Both the position numbers and the translations under genes were made by a program. Below are positions 1-9,024 of a stretch of DNA of 64,000 nucleotides, piece after piece; position 1 is the first letter of the stretch, and each line of letters starts with the position of its first letter. Under the pieces are notes generated by a model. It had not been told where the DNA came from and searched no databases. It saw only the letters and a program-made list of their open reading frames with translations. The DNA comes from G051132615 sp051132615 (GTDB lineage Bacteria; Pseudomonadota; Gammaproteobacteria; Burkholderiales; Neisseriaceae), in the NCBI RefSeq assembly GCF_051132615.1, contig NZ_CP152375.1:1550001-1614000 (forward strand), in the 5' to 3' direction.

Positions 1-711
1 AAAGCAGACTTTAACGCAGAAGAAAATTTGTTAAAAATCACAAAATTTGATCCTGATGTTGGGCTATTGGGCTGTTTAAAATCGGCTCAAGTTCAGAATG
101 AAAATATTATTATATTTTTCCAAAATGAAGTTGTATTAATGGCATTGCCAGAAGATGATATGGTTTTACTGGCACAGCCTTTAGAAAAAATTCGACAATT
201 ATGTCTCACAACCAATTATGATGCTTTTGATAAGAAGCGAATTCCAATTGGGAAAGCCTTGCCTAAATTACCCAGTATTAGATTGATGAACTTATTGTGG
301 CAGTTGGCTGTTTGGACTGCCCAAGGACGTTTGGTTAAGAATATTAAAATAGAGCGACCACTCATTTTAAAAGCATGGCCCAATTTTACACGGGTAGCTT
401 TAATTCCTGATGCTATGAGAATTACTGCCTTCCTGATTAGAACCCCTGTTAATTTAAGTGTTTTATGTAAGGTCTTACAGGTTGATCTTACATCCTTATT
501 GAATTTTTTAGCTGCTGTTTATGTGACAGATTTTTTAGTCGTACCAGAACAAGCTAAACCATCGCAACTTATTAATGCAACTTCTTCAGGGGCTATTGTC
601 AATACACAGGCTGCTTCTGGTTCTACTAATGCTTCTGATCCTGTCTCTATCCCAGAGCCAGCAAGGCCTAGAAGCATGTTACAAAGATTGCTAAAGAAAC
701 TGTCAAATTAA
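1..711 (+). CDS. Hypothetical protein of the GTPase/roadblock operon (5' end outside window)
   Basis: The reading frame is open from the first base of the window, so the true start lies upstream; the TTG at 28 is only the first possible internal start. I do not recognise a named family. The visible 237 residues hold a central helical part followed by a segment that could be a small winged-helix (about residues 110-180), then a Ser/Thr/Pro-rich linker and a short basic C-terminal helix. It is followed 21 bp later by an MglA-like GTPase, so it is probably a regulator or partner of that GTPase. The role is inferred only from the neighbours. Confidence 0.6.
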   Translation, partial: KADFNAEENLLKITKFDPDVGLLGCLKSAQVQNENIIIFFQNEVVLMALPEDDMVLLAQPLEKIRQLCLTTNYDAFDKKRIPIGKALPKLPSIRLMNLLWQLAVWTAQGRLVKNIKIERPLILKAWPNFTRVALIPDAMRITAFLIRTPVNLSVLCKVLQVDLTSLLNFLAAVYVTDFLVVPEQAKPSQLINATSSGAIVNTQAASGSTNASDPVSIPEPARPRSMLQRLLKKLSN

Positions 712-732
712 TAAATTTAGAGAATTAAACTT

Positions 733-1275
733 ATGAGAGCACCAGATAATAAAATCATTTTTACAGGACCAGTTGGCGCAGGGAAAACGACGGCTATTGC
801 CGCAATCAGTGATGTTCCTCCGGTAACAACAGATGCTGCCGCATCTGATATGACACTCAATAGAAAGGGGCATACTACTGTTGCGATGGACTATGGTGTC
901 ATTTATTTAGATGAAGAAACAAAAGTTCATCTATATGGGACCCCAGGTCAGGAGCGTTTTGATTTTATGTGGGATATTTTAAGCCAAGGAGGAATGGGGC
1001 TGGTTTTACTGTTGGATAATACGCGCCCTAATCCTGTCAAAGATTTACAGTTTTTCTTGGGAGCTTTTACCAGCTTATTAAAAGATGCTCCTGTGGTGAT
1101 TGGTGTTACTAAAATGGATGCTCGTCCAGAACCAGACATCGAGTCTTACCAAAGAACATTAGCCAGCATGTCTATTAGAGCACCTATTTTTGAAGTTGAT
1201 GCTCGGCGAAAGGAAGACATTCAGAATTTAGTCATGGCTCTTTTGTATTCAATCGACCCAGGCTTGGAGGGGTAA
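733..1275 (+). CDS. MglA-like small Ras-type GTPase
   Basis: A 180-residue small GTPase, probably cytoplasmic. Visible motifs are the P-loop GPVGAGKTT (residues 12-20), a G3 motif with TPGQERF (70-76) and a G4 motif TKMD (126-129). Proteins of this type (MglA and the related 'ATP/GTP-binding' family) act as nucleotide-dependent switches for cell polarity, gliding or type IV pili, usually with a roadblock/LC7 partner acting as activating protein. One such partner lies 690 bp downstream in the same operon, and the intervening gene may contain a second roadblock-like domain. The spacing of 3 bp to the next gene supports co-transcription. What process it switches here cannot be read from the sequence. 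Confidence 0.85.
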   Translation: MRAPDNKIIFTGPVGAGKTTAIAAISDVPPVTTDAAASDMTLNRKGHTTVAMDYGVIYLDEETKVHLYGTPGQERFDFMWDILSQGGMGLVLLLDNTRPNPVKDLQFFLGAFTSLLKDAPVVIGVTKMDARPEPDIESYQRTLASMSIRAPIFEVDARRKEDIQNLVMALLYSIDPGLEG

Positions 1276-1278
1276 TTA

Positions 1279-1920
1279 ATGAGAAGTGATAGCCTTTCTC
1301 TAAATGGTACACTATATGCAAATGTGACACCTGCTGGTGCATTTTATGCTGTATCAAATAGAGAGAATAATGCCAGTCGGATGTTACTATCCTCTATTTT
1401 AAAAGAGGGTTCAAAAGTGCCGTTGACTGAGGACACTTTGTTGCAGTGGAGCGGTTGTGCCGATATTGAAACGGCTTTGTCTTTGCTGTTTCGTTTACAA
1501 CGGTTAGAGTTTGTTTATGGAACAGAAACGCCGAATGAAATAAATGAGCAAAATTTGGAAGTCAGATTGCCAGATATTTTAAAAAAACTATCAGATACTG
1601 GTCGAACACTTTTAGCTGATGGTGATGGTTTATATTATGCAGGAGCAGGGTTTCACCATGAGTCAGCAGAAGAAATTGCTGCATTAGCTGGTGACATGGT
1701 TTCTTTGTCAGAAAGACATGGTTTATTGTTAAAGAATAATTTGAATTTAAGCCCTAACGCTTGGTCGTTATGTGATCCCACTGGGCAAAGTGAACTTGCT
1801 TTCTTTTCCTTATTCTTTAATAATAACGCCTTTGTTTTGGTTATTGGTGGGGTGCCTCAGTTACAGGGTGAGGCTTTTGTAGAACTAGTTGAAATTTTAT
1901 ACCGTCGTTATGGTGGTTAA
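1279..1920 (+). CDS. Hypothetical protein with possible roadblock-like C-terminal domain
   Basis: A 213-residue protein starting 3 bp after the GTPase gene. The N-terminal half (about 1-85) looks like a small mixed alpha/beta domain of unknown type. The C-terminal half (about 90-213) has the rhythm of a roadblock/LC7 domain: a helix, a 'DGLYYAG' strand pair, an Ala-rich helix, then two strands ending in a long C-terminal helix. This resembles the neighbouring MglB-like protein. I infer a divergent roadblock domain that could pair with that protein around the GTPase; a profile or structure comparison would decide. Confidence 0.65.
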   Translation: MRSDSLSLNGTLYANVTPAGAFYAVSNRENNASRMLLSSILKEGSKVPLTEDTLLQWSGCADIETALSLLFRLQRLEFVYGTETPNEINEQNLEVRLPDILKKLSDTGRTLLADGDGLYYAGAGFHHESAEEIAALAGDMVSLSERHGLLLKNNLNLSPNAWSLCDPTGQSELAFFSLFFNNNAFVLVIGGVPQLQGEAFVELVEILYRRYGG

Positions 1921-1966
1921 GTTATTAGCTAATTAAGTTTAATTTAAAAGTGATTCGGAGAATGTT

Positions 1967-2329
1967 ATGCGCGAGCAAATGCTTAAATCAATATTAAGTG
2001 ATTTAAATGGTTCATCAGCAGATATAGAAGCATCAGCTATTATCTCTGCCGATGGTTTAACTATGGCTGCTTTATTGCCTCAAGATGTAGATGAAGATAG
2101 AGTGGGTGCAATGGCTGCTGCTATGTTATCTTTAGGTGAACGTACAGCAAGAGAATTAAATAGAGGTGAGCTTGATCAGGTGATGGTAAAAGGAGACAAT
2201 GGATACATTCTTTTAAGTCATGCTGGTAGAGATGCTGTGTTGACTGTGATTGCTAGAGAAGGTGCAAAATTAGGTTTGATTTTCTTGGATGCAAAAAGAG
2301 CTGCAAAAAATATCCTTGAAATTCTATAA
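1967..2329 (+). CDS. Roadblock/LC7 domain protein (MglB-like)
   Basis: A 120-residue single-domain protein that fits the roadblock/LC7 family. It shows the early 'I.A..IISADGL' strand, the Ala/Met-rich central helix (AAAMLSLGERTAREL) and the 'G..GYILLSHAG' strand pair before the final helix. In MglB such proteins dimerise and stimulate GTP hydrolysis by MglA-type GTPases. It closes the operon whose GTPase lies at 733, and two hairpins follow it. Start codon ATG with GGAG 8 bases upstream. Confidence 0.85.
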   Translation: MREQMLKSILSDLNGSSADIEASAIISADGLTMAALLPQDVDEDRVGAMAAAMLSLGERTARELNRGELDQVMVKGDNGYILLSHAGRDAVLTVIAREGAKLGLIFLDAKRAAKNILEIL

Positions 2330-2376
2330 TTAATGTACAGAAATTTTGATGTCTCAAATAATGTATTTTCGAAGCC

Positions 2377-2413
2377 CCATCTTTTTTGAATAAAAAGATG
2401 GTATAGGTTTTTT
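2377..2413 (+). terminator. Terminator after the GTPase/roadblock operon
   Basis: CCATCTTTTT and AAAAAGATGG form a 10-bp stem with a 5-base loop, followed by a T-rich stretch (GGTTTTTTG). It lies 48 bp after the last gene of the operon. Confidence 0.55.
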
Positions 2414-2517
2414 GATTTCTAATTTTATTAGTAGTCAAACTTCTCTCAAAGTATTGAATATAAATAATCAATAAATATATTAAACATCACACATCTATTA
2501 AATAGACCTAAAATTCG

Positions 2518-2551
2518 GAAGACCCATATTTCACAGGAAATATGGGTCTTC
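2518..2551. terminator. Perfect 15-bp hairpin between convergent operons
   Basis: A perfect 15-bp inverted repeat (2518-2532 and 2537-2551) with a tetraloop ACAG. It lies between the roadblock gene and the 3' end of purH, which converge. It is probably the terminator of the dusB-fis-purH operon, although the T-run is weak on either strand. Confidence 0.6.
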
Positions 2552-2578
2552 TTCGTTATTAATTGTATTTCAAATGAA

Positions 2579-4156
2579 TCAGTGTCTAAAATGTCGAATA
2601 CCAGTAAAAACCATTGCGATATCATGCTCATCGGCAGCTTGTATCACTTCTTCATCCCTCATTGACCCACCTGGATGAATAATCGCCTTAATGCCTTGTT
2701 GCGCAATAACATCTATACCATCTCTAAATGGGAAAAAAGCATCAGAGGCCGCTACCGCATCCATTAAACTTAAATGCGCATCTTCAGCTTTTCTTGCCGC
2801 GATACGAGTAGAGTCTACCCTACTCATTTGGCCAGCACCAATGCCAGCTGTTTGCCCATTTTTACAAAATACAATAGCGTTAGACTTGACATATTTAGCG
2901 ACACGCCAAGCAAATAATAAATCTGCCCATTCTTGCTGATTAGGCTGTCTTTTGCTGACAATTTTTAAGTCTGCTTGATTAATATTTTTGATGTCTGGTG
3001 TTTGAACCAGTAGCCCTCCACCCACACGTTTAAACTCAAGTTTATTGTATTTTGTCCCTAAGCTAATTTTAAGCACACGTACATTTTGTTTTTGTGAGAG
3101 TATGGATAAAGCACCTTCTGTATAACTGGGTGCGATTAAAACCTCTAAAAATTGATTACTGACTTTTGTTGCCGTTTCTTCGTCAATTTCTCTATTAAAA
3201 GCAATGATTCCACCAAAGGCACTGGTTGTATCTGTCGCAAGTGCTAATTGATAAGCGGTAAGCGTTGTAGAGGCAATGGCAACACCACATGGATTAGCAT
3301 GTTTGACAATCACACAAGCGGTTTGCTCAAATGACTTAACCGTTTCCCAAGCAGCATCTGCATCGGCAATATTATTGTAAGATAGCTCTTTACCTTGTAG
3401 CTGTATGTAATTGGATAAAGAGCCAGCTGCAGGTGTTATGTCTTTATAAAAAGCAGCATGTTGATGGGGATTTTCACCATAACGCATATCTTGAACTTTG
3501 ACAAACTGTTGATTTAAATAATTTGGAAATTCATTCACAACAGGTTTCCCTGATAAACATTCATCCGAAAGTGCCGTTAGATAATTACTGATTGCACCAT
3601 CATATGCTGCTGTGTGAGTAAACGCTTTTCTTGCCAAATTGAATCGAGTTTGATCTGTAAGCGTATTGGCTTGGTTAGTTAATTCATCGGTGATAATTTG
3701 ATAGTCATTTGTATCGGTCACAATTGCAACACTTTGCCAGTTTTTTGCTGCAGAACGAACCATAGCTGGACCACCAATATCAATGTTTTCTATCGCATCT
3801 TCTAAAGTACATGCTTCTTTTTCTATGGCTTGAGTAAAGGGGTATAGATTTACACACACCAAATCAATTGGTTGTATATGGTGATTGCTCATTTGAGCTA
3901 AATGTTCAGGTAAATCTCTTCTACCTAAAATACCACCATGTATTTTAGGGTGTAAGGTTTTTACTCTTCCATCGAGCATTTCTGGAAAACCTGTAAAGTC
4001 AGATACTTCCGTGACACAAATCCCTTCTTGAGCTAAAAGTTTAGCCGTACCTCCCGTAGACAAAATCTCAATACCAAGCCCAACCAGATTTTTTGCAAAA
4101 TCAATAATACCTGTTTTGTCTGAGACACTTAATAATGCGCGACTAATTTTTGCCAT
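2579..4156 (-). CDS. purH: Bifunctional AICAR transformylase / IMP cyclohydrolase
   Basis: A full-length 525-residue PurH that catalyses the last two steps of IMP synthesis in the cytoplasm. The N-terminal IMP cyclohydrolase (MGS-like) domain shows 'LLSVSDKTGIIDFAKNL', 'STGGTAKLL' and 'TLHPKIHGGILGRR'. The transformylase part shows 'MRYGENPHQ', the catalytic KHANPCGVA motif and 'DAFFPFRDGID' near the end, with a C-terminal 'GSMRDEEVI'. It lies downstream of fis and dusB on the same strand, the order known from Neisseria. No PurR-type site is obvious. Confidence 0.97.
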   Translation of the reverse strand: MAKISRALLSVSDKTGIIDFAKNLVGLGIEILSTGGTAKLLAQEGICVTEVSDFTGFPEMLDGRVKTLHPKIHGGILGRRDLPEHLAQMSNHHIQPIDLVCVNLYPFTQAIEKEACTLEDAIENIDIGGPAMVRSAAKNWQSVAIVTDTNDYQIITDELTNQANTLTDQTRFNLARKAFTHTAAYDGAISNYLTALSDECLSGKPVVNEFPNYLNQQFVKVQDMRYGENPHQHAAFYKDITPAAGSLSNYIQLQGKELSYNNIADADAAWETVKSFEQTACVIVKHANPCGVAIASTTLTAYQLALATDTTSAFGGIIAFNREIDEETATKVSNQFLEVLIAPSYTEGALSILSQKQNVRVLKISLGTKYNKLEFKRVGGGLLVQTPDIKNINQADLKIVSKRQPNQQEWADLLFAWRVAKYVKSNAIVFCKNGQTAGIGAGQMSRVDSTRIAARKAEDAHLSLMDAVAASDAFFPFRDGIDVIAQQGIKAIIHPGGSMRDEEVIQAADEHDIAMVFTGIRHFRH

Positions 4157-4210
4157 ATTAAATTCCTTAAAAATGGTTATCTACTGTTTGAGTGATCAAT
4201 TAACAATAGC

Positions 4211-4447
4211 CTAATCTAATTGATATTGTTTGATTTTTTTGCGTAAGGTGTTTCGATTCAAACCTAAAATAGTTGCAGCTTTACTTTGATTTCCTTCCGT
4301 GTGTTTTAAGACTACTTCCAGCAAAGGTTTTTCAACTTTGCTCAAAACCATTTGATAAACAAAGCTAGGTGATTCTCCTTCTAAATCGGCAAAGTATTGT
4401 TCAATCGCATGATGAATCGCTTCACTAATAGGATCAGTTTTCGACAT
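4211..4447 (-). CDS. fis: DNA-binding protein Fis
   Basis: A 78-residue nucleoid-associated protein. The C-terminal helix-turn-helix is diagnostic: 'LLEVVLKHTEGNQSKAATILGLNRNTLRKKIKQY'-type sequence, shared with NtrC-family C-termini and with E. coli Fis. The protein is shorter at the N-terminus than E. coli Fis (98 residues), as is usual in betaproteobacteria. It lies between dusB (28 bp) and purH (54 bp), consistent with the conserved dusB-fis pairing. Confidence 0.93.
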   Translation of the reverse strand: MSKTDPISEAIHHAIEQYFADLEGESPSFVYQMVLSKVEKPLLEVVLKHTEGNQSKAATILGLNRNTLRKKIKQYQLD

Positions 4448-4475
4448 ATAAACTCCATAAATTTTTATAAGCTTT

Positions 4476-5483
4476 TTAGATGTGTGCAGATAGCGTATTT
4501 GGCCATTTGTTTATTGTATGTGTGTGGCTTTTTAAAAAATGCTCAACAAATTTAAATTGTGTTAATGTATTGTCTAGCTGGTAGACTTCTTGCCTAAATT
4601 CATTGCTGCTTTCCAAAGACTTTGTGTACCATGCGATGTGTTTTCGCGCAATTCTACAACCAGAGTACTCACCATAAAAAGAATAAATATCCTGTAAATG
4701 CTCGAGGATAACATCAATAACATATTGTACAGATATCGGTTCTGGTAATGCGCCTGTGTGTAAAAAAGACAAAATTTCCTGAAAAATCCAAGGAGCACCT
4801 TGTGCCGCTCTGCCAATCATAATCGCGTCTGCATTTGTTGTGTCAAAAACAAATTTGGCTTTGTGCTCATCAGTGATATCACCATTAGCAATAATTGGCA
4901 AGTTACATTGTTTTTTTACCTGAGCAATAAGTTCATATTGCGCATTGCCTCTATACATTTGTGTGCGTGTTCGACCATGTATTGTTAAAGCCTTAATACC
5001 AGTTTGTTCCGCGATTTGCGCAATAGTTATGATATTTTTATGCTCATCATCCCAGCCAAGGCGAGTTTTAAGGGTAACCGGCACATTAACTGCCTGAACA
5101 ACAGCTTCTAAAATTTCTTGAACCAACACTTCGTCTTTAAGTAGCGCACTGCCAGCTAAAACATTACATACTTTCTTTGCGGGACACCCCATATTAATAT
5201 CAATCACTTGGGCGCCTTTTTCTACATTAATTTGTGCGGCCAAAGCCATTTCTTGTGGATTACTTCCTGCAATTTGAACAGACACCGGATACTCACCTAA
5301 GTCATGTTCAGAGCGTAATAAAGTTTTTTTTGTATGCCATAATGCTTTGTTTGATGTGATCATTTCGCTGGTTGTTAAACCAGCGCCAAAAAATCGGCAT
5401 AATTTGCGAAAGGGTTTATCTGTGATACCTGCCATAGGGGCAAGTAACACATTTGAATTTAATACAAAATCACCGATTTTCAT
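4476..5483 (-). CDS. dusB: tRNA-dihydrouridine synthase B
   Basis: A flavoprotein that reduces uridines of tRNA to dihydrouridine. Family motifs are visible: 'APMAGITDKPFR' near the N-terminus, 'SEMITSN', the catalytic-cysteine region 'NMGCPAKKVCN', 'TLKTRLGWDD', 'IHGRTR', 'IIANGDI' and 'MIGRAAQG'. The ATG at 5483 is chosen because the family begins 'MKIG...'; a GTG 24 bases upstream is also open but has no better ribosome site. It is the first gene of the dusB-fis-purH group. Confidence 0.94.
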   Translation of the reverse strand: MKIGDFVLNSNVLLAPMAGITDKPFRKLCRFFGAGLTTSEMITSNKALWHTKKTLLRSEHDLGEYPVSVQIAGSNPQEMALAAQINVEKGAQVIDINMGCPAKKVCNVLAGSALLKDEVLVQEILEAVVQAVNVPVTLKTRLGWDDEHKNIITIAQIAEQTGIKALTIHGRTRTQMYRGNAQYELIAQVKKQCNLPIIANGDITDEHKAKFVFDTTNADAIMIGRAAQGAPWIFQEILSFLHTGALPEPISVQYVIDVILEHLQDIYSFYGEYSGCRIARKHIAWYTKSLESSNEFRQEVYQLDNTLTQFKFVEHFLKSHTHTINKWPNTLSAHI

Positions 5484-5604
5484 GTTATTTACAGATACAT
5501 TCAGCACTTAAAGGTAGAATTGTACGTTTTTTTTATTTAAAAGAGTAGATTATATGGTCTGTTTTCAATTTTTGGAGCTTCTTATCTGAAGAGTTCCTTA
5601 ATTA

Positions 5605-6171
5605 TTAACCACGCCAATTGCGAATACGCCCAGTATCAATGTGAACAAAGCTGTTATAAGTACCCACTCCGCCAACTTGAAAATATTTTGCCATAGTGGC
5701 TAGTTGTTCTATCGTAATGCCTCTCATTGTAATGTCAACAGCTTGTCCCCTAATATGCATAGAATTTCTTGCCGCATTTTCAATTGTGGCATTTCTTCTG
5801 GCGGTTCTATATGCACTGTTGACCGTAATTAAAGGGTTAGAAACGCCTGCTAGCCTAGCCCATTCTTGTAGAGCATACATTAAGTTCATTACCCCAATAT
5901 CCATTTGAATCATCTGATTCATATCTTTAGCATCTCTTAAAAGCCAGCATGCTGCTTTATATACTTCAGTATCGTATTGTCCATTTCTAAAAAAAGGTAG
6001 AGACATTTTTTCTCTATTGTCTGCTCTAACCAATTCAATGGTGCGATTTTTATACCAGAAATCCACAACATCAGTTGCTTGAGCATAAGCTAAAAGTGGT
6101 TCAGTAATGAGGCTTGACGTTAAACCAGCGCCAATAATGCTTTTAAGAAAAATTCTTCTATTGATTGCCAT
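5605..6171 (-). CDS. DUF882 / YcbK-like M15-type cell-wall peptidase, exported
   Basis: A 188-residue exported protein. The N-terminus MAINRRIFLKS resembles a twin-arginine signal (RR-x-FLK), followed by a hydrophobic segment ending near 'LAYAQA'. The C-terminal half has the DUF882/peptidase M15 pattern: 'NSAYRTARRN', 'HIRGQAVDI' and 'VGTYNSFVHIDTGRIRNW', with metal-ligand-like His, Asp and His. Relatives such as E. coli YcbK (MepK) cut peptidoglycan cross-links in the periplasm. YcbK is often paired with an L,D-transpeptidase; none is adjacent here. Confidence 0.85.
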   Translation of the reverse strand: MAINRRIFLKSIIGAGLTSSLITEPLLAYAQATDVVDFWYKNRTIELVRADNREKMSLPFFRNGQYDTEVYKAACWLLRDAKDMNQMIQMDIGVMNLMYALQEWARLAGVSNPLITVNSAYRTARRNATIENAARNSMHIRGQAVDITMRGITIEQLATMAKYFQVGGVGTYNSFVHIDTGRIRNWRG

Positions 6172-6367
6172 AAATCGTGTTTAAATAAAGGTCTGTATAT
6201 CGCTTGAGTCATTTGATTGAAAATAACATACTAAGTTTGGATATAATGTAAGCATCTATCCCAGAAAAATAACCTGCTATATGTAAATTGGCTAATGCTC
6301 AATTATATCTTACTATACTAAATTTAGCATCGTACCATAGCAATAAAATAGATAAATTCGAAAGTGA

Positions 6368-7183
6368 ATGATGAGATTAAAAGTAGCAATGAAATATATA
6401 ATGATAATTTCTTTTGTCAGTATTGTTTTGTTCCTGACTATTCATACCCAGTTATCTTTATCTGCCTCATTAGCCGATGCACCTAAATTAAATTATCAAG
6501 TCAAAAATATTTATCCTCATGATCAACTGTCATATACGCAGGGATTGTTGTGGCATAAAAATCAACTTTATGAGGGGACAGGTTTGTATGGTCACAGTAA
6601 AATTGCTCAGGTTGATCTTCTAACGGGTCAGGCAATAAAACAGACACACAATTCCCCTAGAGTCTTTGGTGAAGGGATCACTGTTTTTTCTAATAAATTA
6701 TATCAATTAACATGGAGGGAGAACATAGTTTATGTATATGGCTTGAATGATTTTAAAAAAATAAAAGAGTATTTTTGGCCATTAGAAGGTTGGGGGTTAA
6801 CAAATGATGCCCATTCTTTAATCATCAGTACAGGAGAAAGCTATTTGTATTGGGTCAATCCAGAAGATTTCTCTGTAGTCAGCAAAAAGCAAGTTTTATT
6901 CAAAGGTCAACCTATTTCAATGATTAATGAATTAGAGTATGTAGATGGCTATATCTATGCCAATCAATATTTAACAAACCATCTGATTAAAATTGATGCA
7001 AAAACGGCTGAAGTTGTAGGTGTTTTAGATCTAAGTGATCTTTTTGTCAGAACAAACAAAGAGTTTATTGTAAAAGAACCTACAGAAGATGTTCTGAATG
7101 GGATTGCCTATAATCCTGTAAGTAGAAACTTTTATGTGACAGGAAAAAGATGGTCTTATTTATTTGAAATAAATATTGAATAA
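6368..7183 (+). CDS. Glutaminyl-peptide cyclotransferase (glutamine cyclotransferase family)
   Basis: A 271-residue exported or membrane-anchored beta-propeller enzyme that converts N-terminal glutamine to pyroglutamate. A hydrophobic N-terminal segment (about residues 9-30) is followed by family motifs: 'YPHD..SYTQGLLW', 'LYEGTGLYGHS', 'FGEGITVF...LTWRE', 'EGWGLT.D', 'INELEYV.G.IYAN' and 'NGIAYNP....FYVTGKRW'. The length fits the single-domain bacterial family. Start chosen at the first ATG; a second ATG follows immediately. Confidence 0.88.
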   Translation: MMRLKVAMKYIMIISFVSIVLFLTIHTQLSLSASLADAPKLNYQVKNIYPHDQLSYTQGLLWHKNQLYEGTGLYGHSKIAQVDLLTGQAIKQTHNSPRVFGEGITVFSNKLYQLTWRENIVYVYGLNDFKKIKEYFWPLEGWGLTNDAHSLIISTGESYLYWVNPEDFSVVSKKQVLFKGQPISMINELEYVDGYIYANQYLTNHLIKIDAKTAEVVGVLDLSDLFVRTNKEFIVKEPTEDVLNGIAYNPVSRNFYVTGKRWSYLFEINIE

Positions 7184-7611
7184 ATTTTTTAAGTAATTTT
7201 GATTAATTTTGTTTATTTTTTAAATAAAATATTGTATTTCTAATGGGTAATACAATGTTATTTTTATTAAAATTAACAAAAAATGTTAATTTTTGTTAAT
7301 TTTTTATATCTTTTTAATTAATAAAGATTTTTTGATTTTTTGATTATGTTATGTTGCTAAATTATAACAAATGATCGATATTTTATAATTTTTAACCAAA
7401 ATTAAACAGATTTTTTTTAAGCATATTATAATCCACCTTTACAAGTATGGAGTTTGCAAATAGAATTGCTGCCCTTAGTTGTGCAAAGGCATAAAATATT
7501 ACCAGGACATAACCTGGTCTATTTATAATGTCAAAGCCTGATTTTAATTTGTTGTAAGCAATGTTTGAAATTTAGGTTGGATAATCTTAAAGACCTAATA
7601 GGGGATGATTA
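7184..7611. other. 428-bp AT-rich gap before the T4SS operon
   Basis: No open frame of note. It holds runs of A and T, a -10-like TATAAT at 7427-7432 and a small hairpin ACCAGG/CCTGGT at about 7501-7516, followed by 'CTATTTATAATG'. This is probably the promoter and leader of the virB operon, but no clear -35 box or operator could be defined. Confidence 0.4.
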
Positions 7612-8052
7612 ATGTATCGATTATTAACATTTTGTATGATTCTGACTTTATTTGGTTGCGGACATGCGCCAAACTATTCGGGATCTTGGAAACCACTCAA
7701 TACCTATTCTAGCCAAATAGAGGAAATCCCATTAGCAAAACCATATGAATATACAGTGTTACCAATTGATAAAACGTTGAAGGCATTGTTAGAGCGTTGG
7801 ACTGCAGATAGTAAAATTATGCTGAGTTATCAAAGCACTTTTGACTACACACTTCCTCGATCAGTTGGACAAATTAAAGAACATGACCTTCCACAAGCCA
7901 TTGCATGGTTAAACCAATTTTATGCAAATAAAGGTGTTGTGATTCGTCAGGAAGGTGACTATTTAGTTACTGTGACTAATTTTGTAGTGGAAAGCCCTAA
8001 AGAAAAACCAGCTTTGACAGGGGTTTTCCCGAAAACAGACGGTTATCGTTAA
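7612..8052 (+). CDS. virB7: VirB7-like lipoprotein with N0/TcpQ-like domain
   Basis: First gene of the secretion cluster, 146 residues. A lipoprotein signal with lipobox LFGC puts the mature N-terminus at Cys16. Residues about 50-130 ('LPIDKTLKALLERWTADSKIML...GQIKEHDLPQAIAWLNQFY....VIRQEGDYLVTV') look like the small N0/TcpQ-type domain known from secretins. VirB7 of the Xanthomonas-type T4SS carries such a domain, whereas classical VirB7 is a short lipopeptide without it. It should sit in the outer-membrane core with VirB9 and VirB10. The assignment rests on position and domain type. Confidence 0.75.
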   Translation: MYRLLTFCMILTLFGCGHAPNYSGSWKPLNTYSSQIEEIPLAKPYEYTVLPIDKTLKALLERWTADSKIMLSYQSTFDYTLPRSVGQIKEHDLPQAIAWLNQFYANKGVVIRQEGDYLVTVTNFVVESPKEKPALTGVFPKTDGYR

Positions 8053-8079
8053 TTTGATTATAGATATGTAACAGTGAAT

Positions 8080-9024
8080 ATGAAAAAAATAGCAAAGAAT
8101 AATACCAAAGGCAACAGTAATATTGATAAAGCCATACAACAATCATGTGACTTTGAGGTTACTTTAGTTGATATCCGAAGGAAAAATGAACGTCGTGCTT
8201 GGACAGTTGCACTCTTGTCTGTCTGTATGTCAGTGTTATTGGCCGCTGGTTATTTGTTGGTTATGCCTCTTAAAGAGAGGGTGCCTTATATTGTTATGGC
8301 AGACCCATATAGTGGTCGCGCAACAGTATCTAAAATTACAGACTATGCAGGAGAATCATTAACAAGTAATGAGGCTGTAATAAAAAGTAATGTTGCACAA
8401 TTTGTGACAGCCAGAGAGTCTTATGATTGGGATTTAATCAGTAGAAGAGACTGGGATACAGTTTACTCTATGGGTTCTGAAAATGTGACAAGAGAGTATA
8501 GAGCACTGTTTGCAAATACAAACCCAATGAATCCAGATGTGATTTTTGGCCGTAAAAAATCTGTTCGCATTAAAATTAAGTCAATTATTTTAAATGGTGC
8601 AACGGCAGAACATGGGCCAACAGGAGCAACCGTAAATTTTGATCGTTTAGTGATCGATAAAATAGACCCAAAAATAGAACAAAGCAGTAGTCATATTGCA
8701 TCCGTTGTCTTCGAATACAAAAATAATTTAGCGATGAGTGATCAGTATAGAACCTTAAACCCACTTGGTTTCCGTGTGATTTCATACCGGGTTGATACTG
8801 ATGGTGCAGGCCCTGCTCCTTCAGCATTAGGTGAACATTTAATGCAAGAAACACAACCTTATGCGAATAATTTACCTGAGCAAGATAGAACGACACCTGC
8901 AAATTCAGCACCTCAACCAATAACAATAGATCCAAACGTGCCTCAAACAGGACAAGTAAACAGTAATCATGTTCCTAACCAACAGCAGGTTATACCATCT
9001 ACTCAGCAAGGAGCCGCACAATGA
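8080..9024 (+). CDS. virB8: T4SS inner-membrane protein VirB8
   Basis: A bitopic assembly protein: cytoplasmic N-terminus (about 1-40), one transmembrane helix ('WTVALLSVCMSVLLAAGYLLVM') and a periplasmic NTF2-like domain ('YDWDLISRRDWDTVYSMG' and 'VVFEYK....SDQYRTLNPLGFRVISYRVD'). It carries an extra Pro/Gln/Asn-rich tail of about 60 residues, making it longer than most VirB8 proteins (about 230 residues). The start could also be the GTG at 8074. The stop overlaps the virB9 start by 4 bp, so translation is probably coupled. Confidence 0.9.
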   Translation: MKKIAKNNTKGNSNIDKAIQQSCDFEVTLVDIRRKNERRAWTVALLSVCMSVLLAAGYLLVMPLKERVPYIVMADPYSGRATVSKITDYAGESLTSNEAVIKSNVAQFVTARESYDWDLISRRDWDTVYSMGSENVTREYRALFANTNPMNPDVIFGRKKSVRIKIKSIILNGATAEHGPTGATVNFDRLVIDKIDPKIEQSSSHIASVVFEYKNNLAMSDQYRTLNPLGFRVISYRVDTDGAGPAPSALGEHLMQETQPYANNLPEQDRTTPANSAPQPITIDPNVPQTGQVNSNHVPNQQQVIPSTQQGAAQ

